A stretch of DNA of 64,000 nt from positions 310,001 through 374,000 of the forward strand of contig NZ_CP011029.1 of the NCBI RefSeq assembly GCF_002221525.1, written 5' to 3'. The position numbers were made by a program, and so were the translations under genes. Positions within the stretch are counted from its first letter, which is position 1. Every line of letters starts with the position of its first letter. Source of the stretch: Pseudoalteromonas espejiana DSM 9414. GTDB taxonomy: Bacteria > Pseudomonadota > Gammaproteobacteria > Enterobacterales > Alteromonadaceae. Shown here piece after piece: positions 17,181 to 24,418 of the stretch. The notes beneath the pieces were generated by a model. That model was not told the origin of the DNA and did not search any database. It saw only the letters and a program-made list of their open reading frames with translations.

Positions 17181-18005
17181 TTAGGCTCCCAGAGTCTGAA
17201 TAAGCATGCGAATACCCGTTATCATTAAGACAACGGCAAAAGCGCGTTTTAATTGTTTTTGATCCAGCTTGCTACCAATTTTTACGCCAATAGGCGCAAA
17301 CAAAATAGTCAGCGGAATAATAAGGAAAAAGGCAGGGAGGTTAACTAACCCCCACGTACCTAGGGGAGCATCGGTTGGCGTTGTGCCAATACTTAATAAG
17401 GTAATTACGCCCGGTAGCGCAATCAATAAGCCAAATACGGCTGCAGTGCCTACGGCAACATGAGCACGTACGTTAAATGCGTTAAGCATGGGCACACCAA
17501 TTGTACCGCCGCCTATGCCGATCATGACCGATAAGCCACCGACAATACTTGCCATAATGCCTTGGCCAAATTTACCCGGTAACTTACTTACAAGGGCAGG
17601 GGCGCCGGCTCTAAATAACATGTTAAGGCTAACTAAAATAGCAATACAAGCAAACATAAGTACCAGTGCATTACCGCGTATTGAGTGCGCTAAGTAGCTG
17701 CCTACAACGGCCATTACTAAAATAAACGGCGCCCAGTATTTAATTAAAGCAAGGTCAATGTTGCCCTTTGCATGGTGCGAGCGAATAGACGAAATAGAAG
17801 TAGGCACTATGGTGGCAAGCGATGTGGCGGTTGCTATCATCATGGCCGACTCAGGGCTTACGCCAAAACCTTGCAATAAAAAGTACAGCACAGGCACAAT
17901 TACTATGCCGCCGCCTACACCAAATAGGCCTGCTAAAATACCCGCAAAAATGCCGGTTGCTATTAAGGCCACAATAATGGGCCATTGGTTTATTATTTCT
18001 GTCAT
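17181..18005 (-). CDS. TauE/SafE-family membrane transporter in the ureide operon
   Basis: 274 residues, about eight helices, with the two inverted glycine-rich signatures of the TauE/SafE family: GLFGVGGGIVIVPVL at about 27 and GIGGGTIGVPML near 163. Members move sulfonates, sulfite or small organic anions, and several orphan members have unknown substrates. The gene overlaps the end of the HpxW-like gene by 4 bp and precedes the aminotransferase by 3 bp, so it is locked into the ureide operon. It may move a ureide, oxamate or oxalate, but direction and substrate are not visible. No enzyme of sulfur metabolism is nearby. Confidence 0.85.
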   Translation of the reverse strand: MTEIINQWPIIVALIATGIFAGILAGLFGVGGGIVIVPVLYFLLQGFGVSPESAMMIATATSLATIVPTSISSIRSHHAKGNIDLALIKYWAPFILVMAVVGSYLAHSIRGNALVLMFACIAILVSLNMLFRAGAPALVSKLPGKFGQGIMASIVGGLSVMIGIGGGTIGVPMLNAFNVRAHVAVGTAAVFGLLIALPGVITLLSIGTTPTDAPLGTWGLVNLPAFFLIIPLTILFAPIGVKIGSKLDQKQLKRAFAVVLMITGIRMLIQTLGA

Positions 18006-19576
18006 TGTGTTCCTGCTGTAGTTACTGTTGCACGACCATCTGAACGAGGATCGGTTGCTGCTTCAAGGCTGGTAGGTGTATCTAAAATTGCACCCGCGTG
18101 GCCCATCATTTCATTGTTATTATCAACGCTTACCCAGTCGTGGTCACGTTGATTTAATTCATGTTTAATTTGTGAGGCTAGGGTTTGCTCTACTTTTAAA
18201 TTAGTGCTGGTGTCGCCCCATGTACGGCCAAGTAACCAGCGCGGGTCGCTCACCGCTTGGTTAATCGATTTATTACGCCATGCGTAACCTGTAAATACTG
18301 CGGCTTGAGTTTGAGGTTGCCCCTCACCGCCCATGGTGCCGTAGGCAAGGCGCCTGCCATCGTCAAATTTTGCTAAAGCAGGATTAAGTGTATGAGCTGG
18401 TTTTTTATGTGCTTTAAGTACGTTGGTTTCATCAGTGTTTAAACTAAAGCTTAAACCGCGGTTATTCCACACAAAGCCACCTTCGCTCATGAGTATTCCG
18501 CTGCCAAATTCCCAGTAAACACTTTGAATAAAGCTCACGAGTTGGCCGTTTTTATCGCGTGCTGCCATCCAAACAGTGTCGCCTGGCTGGGCACTAAATG
18601 GCCATTGCTTGGCTTGGGCCATATCAATATTGTTTGCAAGCTCGCTTAAGCGCTCATCTGTTAGTGCGTTTTTGTAATCGTCGCTGAGAGCTTCTGGGTC
18701 GGCCCAAAGTGTAGGGCGGTGAGTAAAGCTTTGTTTGGTTGCCTCTACAATTAAGTGGGTCCAGTCGGCTTCGGTGTTAGCTTTGTGTTTTAGTTTATTA
18801 ACCGCACCAATTATCTGTAGTGAATGCACCCCTTGTGTAGGAGCTGGTAAGTTATAGCAACTAATACCCGATAAATTAGCACTAAGTGGTGTTACTACAT
18901 CTGCTTTTGTATTTGCAATGTCGGCTGGGGTAATAATACTGCCGGCTTTGGCTAAATCGCTGGCAAACGAGTCGGCAAGTTCACCTTCATAAAAAGCGTT
19001 TAAGCCGTGCTTTGCCAAATGCTCAAAGGTATTGGCAAGTTTTGGGTTTTTAAAGTGTTGCCCTGCTTGTAAAGGTTTACCGTTGGGGATGTATAGCGCT
19101 TTAAAGGCATCGTTAGTGTTGGTAACACTTGCCAGTTTTTCGCAGCCCGCTTGCAGGCTTTTTGTAACAGTAAAGCCTTCGCGGGCAAGCTTAATAGCAG
19201 GCGCTAAAATAGTACTTAGTGGCAGGGCTGCGTGCTCATCTACCTCAATTGCTTTTTGCCAGCCACGAAGCGTAGCCGCTTGAGTCAATGCGCTTAAACC
19301 GCCTCGCTCTGGTATGTGTTGCTCATTACTGTAGGCACTTATGTCGCTTGGTGCGCGCCCGCATGCATCAATTGCGGTGGGTGTGCTTTGGTTTGGGTTA
19401 TCAATAAGCCAAAAACTGTCGCCGCCAATCGAGTTCATATGTGGGTAAACCACGCTAATAGCAGCTGCTGCCGCTACCATTGCTTCTGTGGCTGTACCGC
19501 CTTGTTTTAGTATGAAGGTGCCTGCCTCGGTCGCTGAAAAGTGCGGGGCAGTAAATGCAATGTTGTGTGTGCTCAT
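18002..19576 (-). CDS. hpxW: Ntn-hydrolase of gamma-glutamyltransferase family, oxamate amidohydrolase-like (HpxW)
   Basis: 524 residues, gamma-glutamyltransferase-like. The N-terminal SATEAGTFILKQGGTATEAMVA segment and the PTQGVHSLQIIG block are family features. The probable autocleavage Thr is about residue 334 (GDTVWMAARDKNG), where classical enzymes have T-T-H; the C-terminal GGEGQPQTQAAVF block supplies the small-subunit glycine motif. There is no signal peptide, unlike periplasmic Ggt, and the site resembles HpxW, which hydrolyses oxamate to oxalate and ammonia. The gene overlaps the amidase stop by 4 bp and the TauE start by 4 bp. Assignment rests on the missing leader and on neighbours. 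Confidence 0.8.
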   Translation of the reverse strand: MSTHNIAFTAPHFSATEAGTFILKQGGTATEAMVAAAAAISVVYPHMNSIGGDSFWLIDNPNQSTPTAIDACGRAPSDISAYSNEQHIPERGGLSALTQAATLRGWQKAIEVDEHAALPLSTILAPAIKLAREGFTVTKSLQAGCEKLASVTNTNDAFKALYIPNGKPLQAGQHFKNPKLANTFEHLAKHGLNAFYEGELADSFASDLAKAGSIITPADIANTKADVVTPLSANLSGISCYNLPAPTQGVHSLQIIGAVNKLKHKANTEADWTHLIVEATKQSFTHRPTLWADPEALSDDYKNALTDERLSELANNIDMAQAKQWPFSAQPGDTVWMAARDKNGQLVSFIQSVYWEFGSGILMSEGGFVWNNRGLSFSLNTDETNVLKAHKKPAHTLNPALAKFDDGRRLAYGTMGGEGQPQTQAAVFTGYAWRNKSINQAVSDPRWLLGRTWGDTSTNLKVEQTLASQIKHELNQRDHDWVSVDNNNEMMGHAGAILDTPTSLEAATDPRSDGRATVTTAGTQ

Positions 19577-20781
19577 GCAAGTGTGTCCTGTTTAAAGTGT
19601 GCAGCTAATTGTTGTACGCAGGCAAGTAGGCTTTTATCGTTGCCGTGGCTCATCATTAATGAAAACCCATATGGGTGGCCATTTTCTAAATTAGCCAATG
19701 GTAAGTGAACTTGCGCCGAGCGGCTCAAGCCCGCAATGGCAGATAAGGTTATAATTTGCATACGTAAAGCGCTTGTGTCGGCGCCTAATTTAGGTGCGGT
19801 TGTGGGTGTGGTTGGCAAAAATAAACAACTGTTTGTGTTTAGGTTTTTAGCTATTAGTGTTTGCCACTGGGTTTGTACGTGTAGTGCTTCTTGCTCTTCT
19901 TGGGCGGTTAGTGCCAATGCCATTTTAAAACGTGCCGCAATTGCCGGAGCAAACTGGGGAAGTTGCCCTGGCAATTGAAGCCAATCTTTATGCATTTTAG
20001 CTATTGCGCGCCCTTGCAGTATTCTAAAGCTATCAGCGAGTTCGCTTAATAAGTTGCTATTAGGCAGTTCAAGTTCTTTATGATGCTTAAAATAAGGTTT
20101 GGCTTTTTTTAGTAGTTGTTTAATAGGTGCTTGTAAAGCAGGGCTTACTAGCTCAAATAACGGCTCACAAATAACTAAGGTATCAACGTTATTAATAGTT
20201 TGGTTTGGTAACAGTACATTGCCTACATCGCTTAGTAATTCTGCACTTTGGGTAAGCCAGCCAATGGTATCAAAAGGGGGTGCTAGCGGAATTAGGCCGT
20301 CTTTTTCAATCACGTTATGGCTGGGTCTGATACCAAATAAGCCGCAGTAACTTGCGGGTATTCTAATAGAGCCGCCAGTATCGGTACCTAAGCCAATATC
20401 GGCTAAGTTAGCAGCAACGGCGGCAGCCGAACCCATACTCGAGCCGCCACTTGCATGACCGCTAAGTTTTGGGTTTTGTGCCGCCCCATAGTGAATGTTA
20501 TTTCCCTCTAAGCTGTAAGCAAGCTCATCGGTGTGGGTAAAGCCTGTAAAGCTACAACCCTCTTTCATTAACTTATTTACCGCACTTGCTGTTTGCTGGG
20601 CAGGTTTTGATGCTTTAAACCAGCTAGGGTTACCTGCGCTGTTGCGCTCGCCTTTAACAGCAAATACATCTTTTACTGCAAGGCGCTTATTGTTAAGTGC
20701 GCCGTGGGTGTGTGTTTGCCATGTTTTAGGACCATGATCACAAAAAATACCGGCAAAATTATTATGTGTTTTGGTACTCAT
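19573..20781 (-). CDS. hpxY: Amidase-signature hydrolase (HpxY/AtzE-like)
   Basis: 402 residues with the complete amidase-signature triad: Lys37 (LAVKDVF), cis-Ser about 114 (SGGSSMGS) and nucleophile Ser138 (GTDTGGSIRIPAS), with the correct 24-residue spacing between the two serines. It resembles HpxY and the AtzE group, found in purine-derived ureide operons and in biuret-type degradation; the exact substrate in hpx operons is not settled. It is the first gene of the five-gene operon, 4-bp overlap with the next gene. No small GatC-like (HpxX/AtzG) partner is seen. Its upstream region carries the operators and sigma-54 promoter described separately. Confidence 0.82.
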   Translation of the reverse strand: MSTKTHNNFAGIFCDHGPKTWQTHTHGALNNKRLAVKDVFAVKGERNSAGNPSWFKASKPAQQTASAVNKLMKEGCSFTGFTHTDELAYSLEGNNIHYGAAQNPKLSGHASGGSSMGSAAAVAANLADIGLGTDTGGSIRIPASYCGLFGIRPSHNVIEKDGLIPLAPPFDTIGWLTQSAELLSDVGNVLLPNQTINNVDTLVICEPLFELVSPALQAPIKQLLKKAKPYFKHHKELELPNSNLLSELADSFRILQGRAIAKMHKDWLQLPGQLPQFAPAIAARFKMALALTAQEEQEALHVQTQWQTLIAKNLNTNSCLFLPTTPTTAPKLGADTSALRMQIITLSAIAGLSRSAQVHLPLANLENGHPYGFSLMMSHGNDKSLLACVQQLAAHFKQDTLA

Positions 20782-20806
20782 ATCACCACTCGTTATAAAG
20801 TAAATC

Positions 20807-20820
20807 TGACCAACTGGTTA
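20807..20820 (-). promoter_or_regulatory. RutR-like operator in the leader of the ureide operon
   Basis: TGACCAACTGGTTA, matching 13 of 14 positions of TGACCAnnTGGTCA, the core of the E. coli RutR site. It sits inside a wider inverted repeat ATCTGAC...GTCAGAT, 26 bp before the amidase ATG and downstream of the proposed sigma-54 start, so it could act as a roadblock or serve a second promoter. The site on the regulator's own promoter has the same half-sites and spacing. Confidence 0.65.
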
Positions 20821-20955
20821 TAGTCAGATTTAGGGTGATTAAAAAGACGAATTAATTATTATTATTTTTCAGCCCACTGCGTAACATCTTATTTTTATTT
20901 TACAGAGCCTGATCCGCTTTTTAATCGGTTAGCTTATTATATTGCCTAAAAGCTA

Positions 20956-20971
20956 AGCAAAAGCAATGCCA
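20956..20971 (-). promoter_or_regulatory. Sigma-54 (-24/-12) promoter of the ureide operon
   Basis: On the minus strand the sequence TGGCATTGCTTTTGCT has the invariant GG and GC separated by exactly ten bases and agrees with the consensus TGGCAC-N5-TTGCW at most positions. It points toward the amidase gene, predicting a transcript start near 20945 and a leader of about 165 nt. Paired NtrC-like sites lie about 110-140 bp upstream, the usual enhancer distance. A hand match, not a scored one. Confidence 0.65.
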
Positions 20972-20984
20972 AACACAATAAAGT

Positions 20985-20998
20985 TGTCCGCTCGGTCA
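20985..20998 (-). promoter_or_regulatory. RutR-like operator just upstream of the sigma-54 promoter
   Basis: TGTCCGCTCGGTCA: half-sites TGTCC and GGTCA around a 4-bp spacer, one mismatch from the TGACC/GGTCA half-sites seen at the regulator promoter. It lies 14 bp upstream of the -24 element, between it and the NtrC-like sites, where a bound TetR dimer could interfere with DNA looping or polymerase binding. Confidence 0.5.
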
Positions 20999-21068
20999 GG
21001 TTTTTGTGGGTTTGTATGGTGTTTATAAAAATTTAAGCAACTAAGAGGGCGTAATTTAGAGGTGAAAA

Positions 21069-21106
21069 CACACCAAGTTGGTGCGTGTTTGCACCATCTT
21101 GGTTGT
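21069..21106 (-). promoter_or_regulatory. Paired NtrC-like enhancer sites
   Basis: Two copies of the pattern TGCAC-N7-GTGCA in imperfect form: CACAC-N7-GTGCG (21069-21085) and TGCAC-N7-GTTGT (21090-21106), centres 21 bp apart, i.e. two helical turns, like the glnA enhancer. They sit between the RraA-like gene and the sigma-54 element of the ureide operon. The region can also be drawn as one hairpin (ACCAAGTTGGTGC / GCACCATCTTGGT), which could instead be a weak terminator for the upstream gene. Confidence 0.5.
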
Positions 21107-21117
21107 AAGTCGGGGGT

Positions 21118-21600
21118 TTACAATAGTGCGTTTGGGCTAATTATTAAGCCGTTTACATCGGCGTATAACCAATCATTTGGCTTAATTGTGGTGCTAAGCA
21201 TAGTTACGGTTTGGTTTTTATCACCAAATCCACGTTTTAAAGTACTACGCGGAGTTGAGCCAAGCGCCATTACGGGTAAATCCATAGTGGCAAGTATTTC
21301 TATATCGCGGCAACAGCCGTTAATAACAACGCCTTCCCAGCCATTTTTTAATGCGCGCTCTGCCATTATATCGCCTATAAAAGCAAAGCGTTTACTGGCA
21401 AAGCCATCAATAACTAATATTTTGCCCTTGCCGTTTTCATGCAGTATGTCGGCGGCAAATGAATTGTCTTCTGGGCAGGTTACTGTAACTGCTTGGCCAC
21501 TAAAGGTGGTTTTTTTACCAAAGTGGCGCAGGCCGCTGTCGGCTACTTGTACGCTCTGGCGGTGATCGTCAAATAAATCGGGGGTTGTAAAGTTATCCAT
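21118..21600 (-). CDS. RraA-like protein (HMG/CHA aldolase superfamily)
   Basis: 160 residues of the RraA fold. Conserved elements are FSGQAVTVTCPEDN, GDIMAERALKNGWEGVVINGCCRD (the Arg-Asp pair that binds pyruvate enolate and metal in the aldolases) and a C-terminal DWLYADVNGLIIS. In enterics RraA inhibits RNase E; in other contexts relatives cleave 4-hydroxy-4-methyl-2-oxoglutarate or decarboxylate oxaloacetate. It begins 3 bp after the TetR gene and is therefore its operon partner, upstream of the ureide operon. That placement favours a metabolic (pyruvate/oxaloacetate-type) role over RNase E control, but this is inference. Confidence 0.82.
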   Translation of the reverse strand: MDNFTTPDLFDDHRQSVQVADSGLRHFGKKTTFSGQAVTVTCPEDNSFAADILHENGKGKILVIDGFASKRFAFIGDIMAERALKNGWEGVVINGCCRDIEILATMDLPVMALGSTPRSTLKRGFGDKNQTVTMLSTTIKPNDWLYADVNGLIISPNALL

Positions 21601-21603
21601 GGG

Positions 21604-22257
21604 TTAAGCCTCACTTTGCTCGGGTATTTTTAAGCCAATACCTTTTAAAATAATGTGGGCAATTGACTGCGTAATGTGTGCCACATCGGTTTTATCGTAT
21701 TCTAATTTGTTCATAACTAGCAGTACTTCCGCTTGAAAGTCGGCGTAGTATTGTGTGGTTGACCAAATGGTAAATAATAAATGGTAAGGGTCAACGTTAT
21801 CCATTTTATCGGCGTCAATCCATGCTTGAAAAACATCAACCTTTTGCTTTACCCAAGGGCGTGTATTCGTTCTAAAATAGTTTTGAAGGTACGGTGCACC
21901 ACGCAGTATTTCGCTGGCAAATAAACGCGATTGCAAAGGCTGATTAACGGCAAGTATTACTTTGCTTTTAATGTAGTTATAAAGCACATATGCGGGGTCG
22001 TCCTCAGGGGTGACGTTATCTAGCCCTAAGTTCCAATGCGCTATTATGCGGTCTATTACGGCTTCGTATAGGCCATCTTTACTTTTAAAGTAATATAAAA
22101 TATTGGCTTTAGGCACGCTTGCCTCTTTGGCAACCATACTCATGCTAGCGCCATCGTAACCAAGCTGAGAAAACAATTGCTCTGCGGCATCGAGTATTAA
22201 CTTTTGGTTTTTCTCTCGGGTGAGTTCTTTTTTATTTGGCTTTGTTTGTGTGGTCAT
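21604..22257 (-). CDS. rutR: TetR-family regulator, RutR-like
   Basis: 217 residues from ATG at 22257. I chose this start because a good promoter (TTGACC-16-TACAAT) and an operator lie immediately upstream and would be coding if the upstream ATG at 22359 were used. N-terminal TetR helix-turn-helix: ILDAAEQLFSQLGYDGASMS then VAKEASVPKANILYYFKSK. The C-terminal domain resembles RutR (TetR_C_2): RIIAHWN, FASEILRGAPYLQ and a hydrophobic ligand pocket. RutR of E. coli senses uracil/thymine and links pyrimidine and purine catabolism. RutR-type operators at its own promoter and at the ureide operon make it the likely local repressor. Confidence 0.82.
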   Translation of the reverse strand: MTTQTKPNKKELTREKNQKLILDAAEQLFSQLGYDGASMSMVAKEASVPKANILYYFKSKDGLYEAVIDRIIAHWNLGLDNVTPEDDPAYVLYNYIKSKVILAVNQPLQSRLFASEILRGAPYLQNYFRTNTRPWVKQKVDVFQAWIDADKMDNVDPYHLLFTIWSTTQYYADFQAEVLLVMNKLEYDKTDVAHITQSIAHIILKGIGLKIPEQSEA

Positions 22258-22288
22258 TATGGCGTTGCTGAGTTTAAGGTGTTGATTG

Positions 22289-22316
22289 ATTGTAACTTTA
22301 CTGACCGAAAGGTCAA
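22289..22316 (-). promoter_or_regulatory. tetR/rutR promoter overlapped by a RutR-like operator
   Basis: Minus strand: -35 TTGACC, 16-bp spacer, -10 TACAAT, predicting a start about 25 nt before the regulator ATG. The operator TGACCGAAAGGTCA (22302-22315) is a perfect TGACC/GGTCA inverted repeat with the 4-bp spacing of RutR sites and covers the -35 box and spacer. This geometry predicts autorepression. The divergent yddG-like gene starts about 110 bp away and might also be affected. Confidence 0.72.
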
Positions 22317-22422
22317 TTACTAAAATTTGCTTTATTTTATATAAAAGTATTAGTAACAATTGTTTAAGTAATTAATTACTGGTAGCGTACCCCTAAATAC
22401 AGGTAGTACTTTTAGGTAGTTA

Positions 22423-23343
22423 ATGGACTTTTTTTCTAATCATAAATATACACTTTATGGCATCGCCGCTATTTTACTATGGAGTTGTTTAGTTGCTTTG
22501 CTGCGCGATGTGTCTGAGTTATTTGGCCCCATTGGTGGTGCTGCGCTTATGTATAGCGTAAGTGCACTTTTTTTAATTATAGTAATGGGGCCGCCAAAGT
22601 TAGGTGGGTTTAATAAACGCTATATTATTTGGGGCACTGCTTTATTTGCCCTTTATGAGGTGTGTTTAGCACTGTTTGTAGGGCTGGCTAATAATCGCCA
22701 CCAAGCGGTAGAAATGGCCGTTATAAATTACTTATGGCCCACGCTTACTATTTTACTCAGTATTATAGTTAACCGTAGTAAAGTAAGTTTTTGGATTTAC
22801 CCTGGCATGTTGCTCGCCTTTTTTGGTGTAGCGTGGTGTGTTGGCGGTGATAGTGGTTTATCTATTAGTAGTATTACCAACAACTTTGCAAGTAACCCTA
22901 CGGCCTACTTGTTGGCTTTTGTAGCGCCATTTATTTGGTCTGTATACTGTGTCATTACTCAAAAAAGCAGTAATGGTAAAAACGCCATAGTGCTGTTTTT
23001 TATAGCCACAGCGTTAAGTTTGTGGGTGCTATATGGTTTAAGTGATGAACCCGCTATGGTGTTTTCGTTACATGCAACAATTACGCTTGTTTTAGCAGGT
23101 ATAGTGGTAGGCAGTGGTTATGCACTTTGGAACCAAGCAATTATTGGCGGTAACTTAATGCTGCTTGGTACGCTTTCGTATTTTACGCCGGTTTTTTCGG
23201 CTATTATCTCGGCGCTTTATTTATCAATTACCCTTAGTGCCTCATTTTGGCAAGGGGTAATAATGGTAACTGGCGGCTCACTCGTTTGTTATTTTGTAAC
23301 GCGTGAGAAGCCAATTAAAAAGCAAATAAACCCAGTTAATTAA
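22423..23343 (+). CDS. yddG: DMT-family exporter, YddG-like (aromatic amino acids)
   Basis: 306 residues with ten predicted helices in two EamA repeats. It shows the YddG-type blocks TLYGIAAILLWSC, YEVCLALFVGLANNRHQAVEMAVINYLWPTL (read as two adjacent segments) and YALWNQAIIGGNLMLLGTLSY in the second half. E. coli YddG exports Phe, Tyr and Trp and paraquat from the cytoplasm. The gene is divergent from the RutR-like regulator, with its operator about 110 bp from this start, and convergent with the hydrolase gene, which begins its stop codon at the next base. Substrate is by family similarity. Confidence 0.82.
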   Translation: MDFFSNHKYTLYGIAAILLWSCLVALLRDVSELFGPIGGAALMYSVSALFLIIVMGPPKLGGFNKRYIIWGTALFALYEVCLALFVGLANNRHQAVEMAVINYLWPTLTILLSIIVNRSKVSFWIYPGMLLAFFGVAWCVGGDSGLSISSITNNFASNPTAYLLAFVAPFIWSVYCVITQKSSNGKNAIVLFFIATALSLWVLYGLSDEPAMVFSLHATITLVLAGIVVGSGYALWNQAIIGGNLMLLGTLSYFTPVFSAIISALYLSITLSASFWQGVIMVTGGSLVCYFVTREKPIKKQINPVN

Positions 23344-24210
23344 TTAACTGTGTTTATTTAACCACTCGAGTGCGTGTGACCATAAACCATCTGACTTTTT
23401 ACTAAAAAACTTCATATGGCCAATTTCTTTTAAGCCATAGTCTTTAGGGTTTAAGGTTAACTTACTCGCTTTTAATTTTGGGAATACCGAGAGCATATCG
23501 GCGACATTCGCGTTATTTGCAATGTCGTCGTCGGTGGCATTAACCCACATTGACGGCATAGCTAAGGTGTTGTAACAGTGTTGAAATACGGTATCGCCAA
23601 ATGCCGATTGCACATAACCTTGCGCGTTACACCATTTTTGCCACTGCTTAGCAACGCCTTTAGGTAGGGGCTCGCCCATCCCAAACCATTGAGATTTAGT
23701 ATGGCCAAATAGTGCGTTACTGAGGGGAATAACCCCATTCATAAAAAAGTGCGCTTTAACCTGATACGCCAAGCGCATATTGGTTAATTTCCCCGACGAA
23801 CAAGCAAAGTTAAACGCTGAGCTTAACTGATCTGCATTATGCATAAGCCCGACTAATTGCCCGCCGGCGCTGTGGCCAACTAAATGATATGAAGTATCAG
23901 GAAAGGTTTTTTGCAAATACTCAAGTACGGCTGGCATGTCTTGCTCGCCCCAAGTTTGTAATGTGGCCTTACTTTTTTTAATACTGCGGTTAAGCGATTG
24001 GCCAATGCCTAGGTTATCAAAGGTAATTACGCCAAAGCCATGTTGCTGTAAGTAAGTGGCAAAATTTGCATAAAACTGTTGTTTTATACCGGTTGCAGGG
24101 GCAATCATCACCGCTCCTTTAATAGGGCTGGTGGGTGTAAAAAGGTGTGCGCTTAGAGTTTGCCTGTCGTTACAGGTTATAGTGACGTGCTTTGAAGCGT
24201 TTGTGTTCAT
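23344..24210 (-). CDS. Alpha/beta hydrolase (serine hydrolase)
   Basis: 288 residues with the alpha/beta-hydrolase fold: oxyanion region APATGIKQQFY, nucleophile elbow GHSAGG (Ser about 116), acid in NATDDDIA and His in GHMKFF near the C-terminus. Resembles uncharacterised serine aminopeptidase/esterase-like proteins that act on small esters in the cytoplasm; no signal peptide is seen. It is convergent with the yddG-like gene with no space between stops. Specific substrate unknown. Confidence 0.82.
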   Translation of the reverse strand: MNTNASKHVTITCNDRQTLSAHLFTPTSPIKGAVMIAPATGIKQQFYANFATYLQQHGFGVITFDNLGIGQSLNRSIKKSKATLQTWGEQDMPAVLEYLQKTFPDTSYHLVGHSAGGQLVGLMHNADQLSSAFNFACSSGKLTNMRLAYQVKAHFFMNGVIPLSNALFGHTKSQWFGMGEPLPKGVAKQWQKWCNAQGYVQSAFGDTVFQHCYNTLAMPSMWVNATDDDIANNANVADMLSVFPKLKASKLTLNPKDYGLKEIGHMKFFSKKSDGLWSHALEWLNKHS

Positions 24211-24379
24211 TACTTATTGTTGCTTTTTTAAATGCTCAATTCAAAAATGGTAGCTGGTTAGACCAGCTTAAGCAAGAATAGAATAACAGCTTAAACCAAA
24301 GCTTAATTACCAGGGGGCGATATACCAGTTTGTAAAGTGTTTAGCGCTGACGTTTTGAAAAGGGGCAAAGCAGTAAAGG

Positions 24380-24406
24380 GGGGTTTAATTTGTTAGCTTA
24401 AACCCC
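24380..24406 (-). terminator. Terminator of the PepSY operon
   Basis: GGGGTTTAA / TTAAACCCC stem with an 8-9-base loop, 12 bp after the stop of the PepSY gene on the minus strand. The trailing T content is modest, so efficiency is uncertain. Confidence 0.6.
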
Positions 24407-24418
24407 GTTGTAAAACTA

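Noticed and set aside
21604..22359. 251-residue version of the TetR regulator
   Set aside because: The added 34 residues would be encoded by the promoter and operator of the gene.
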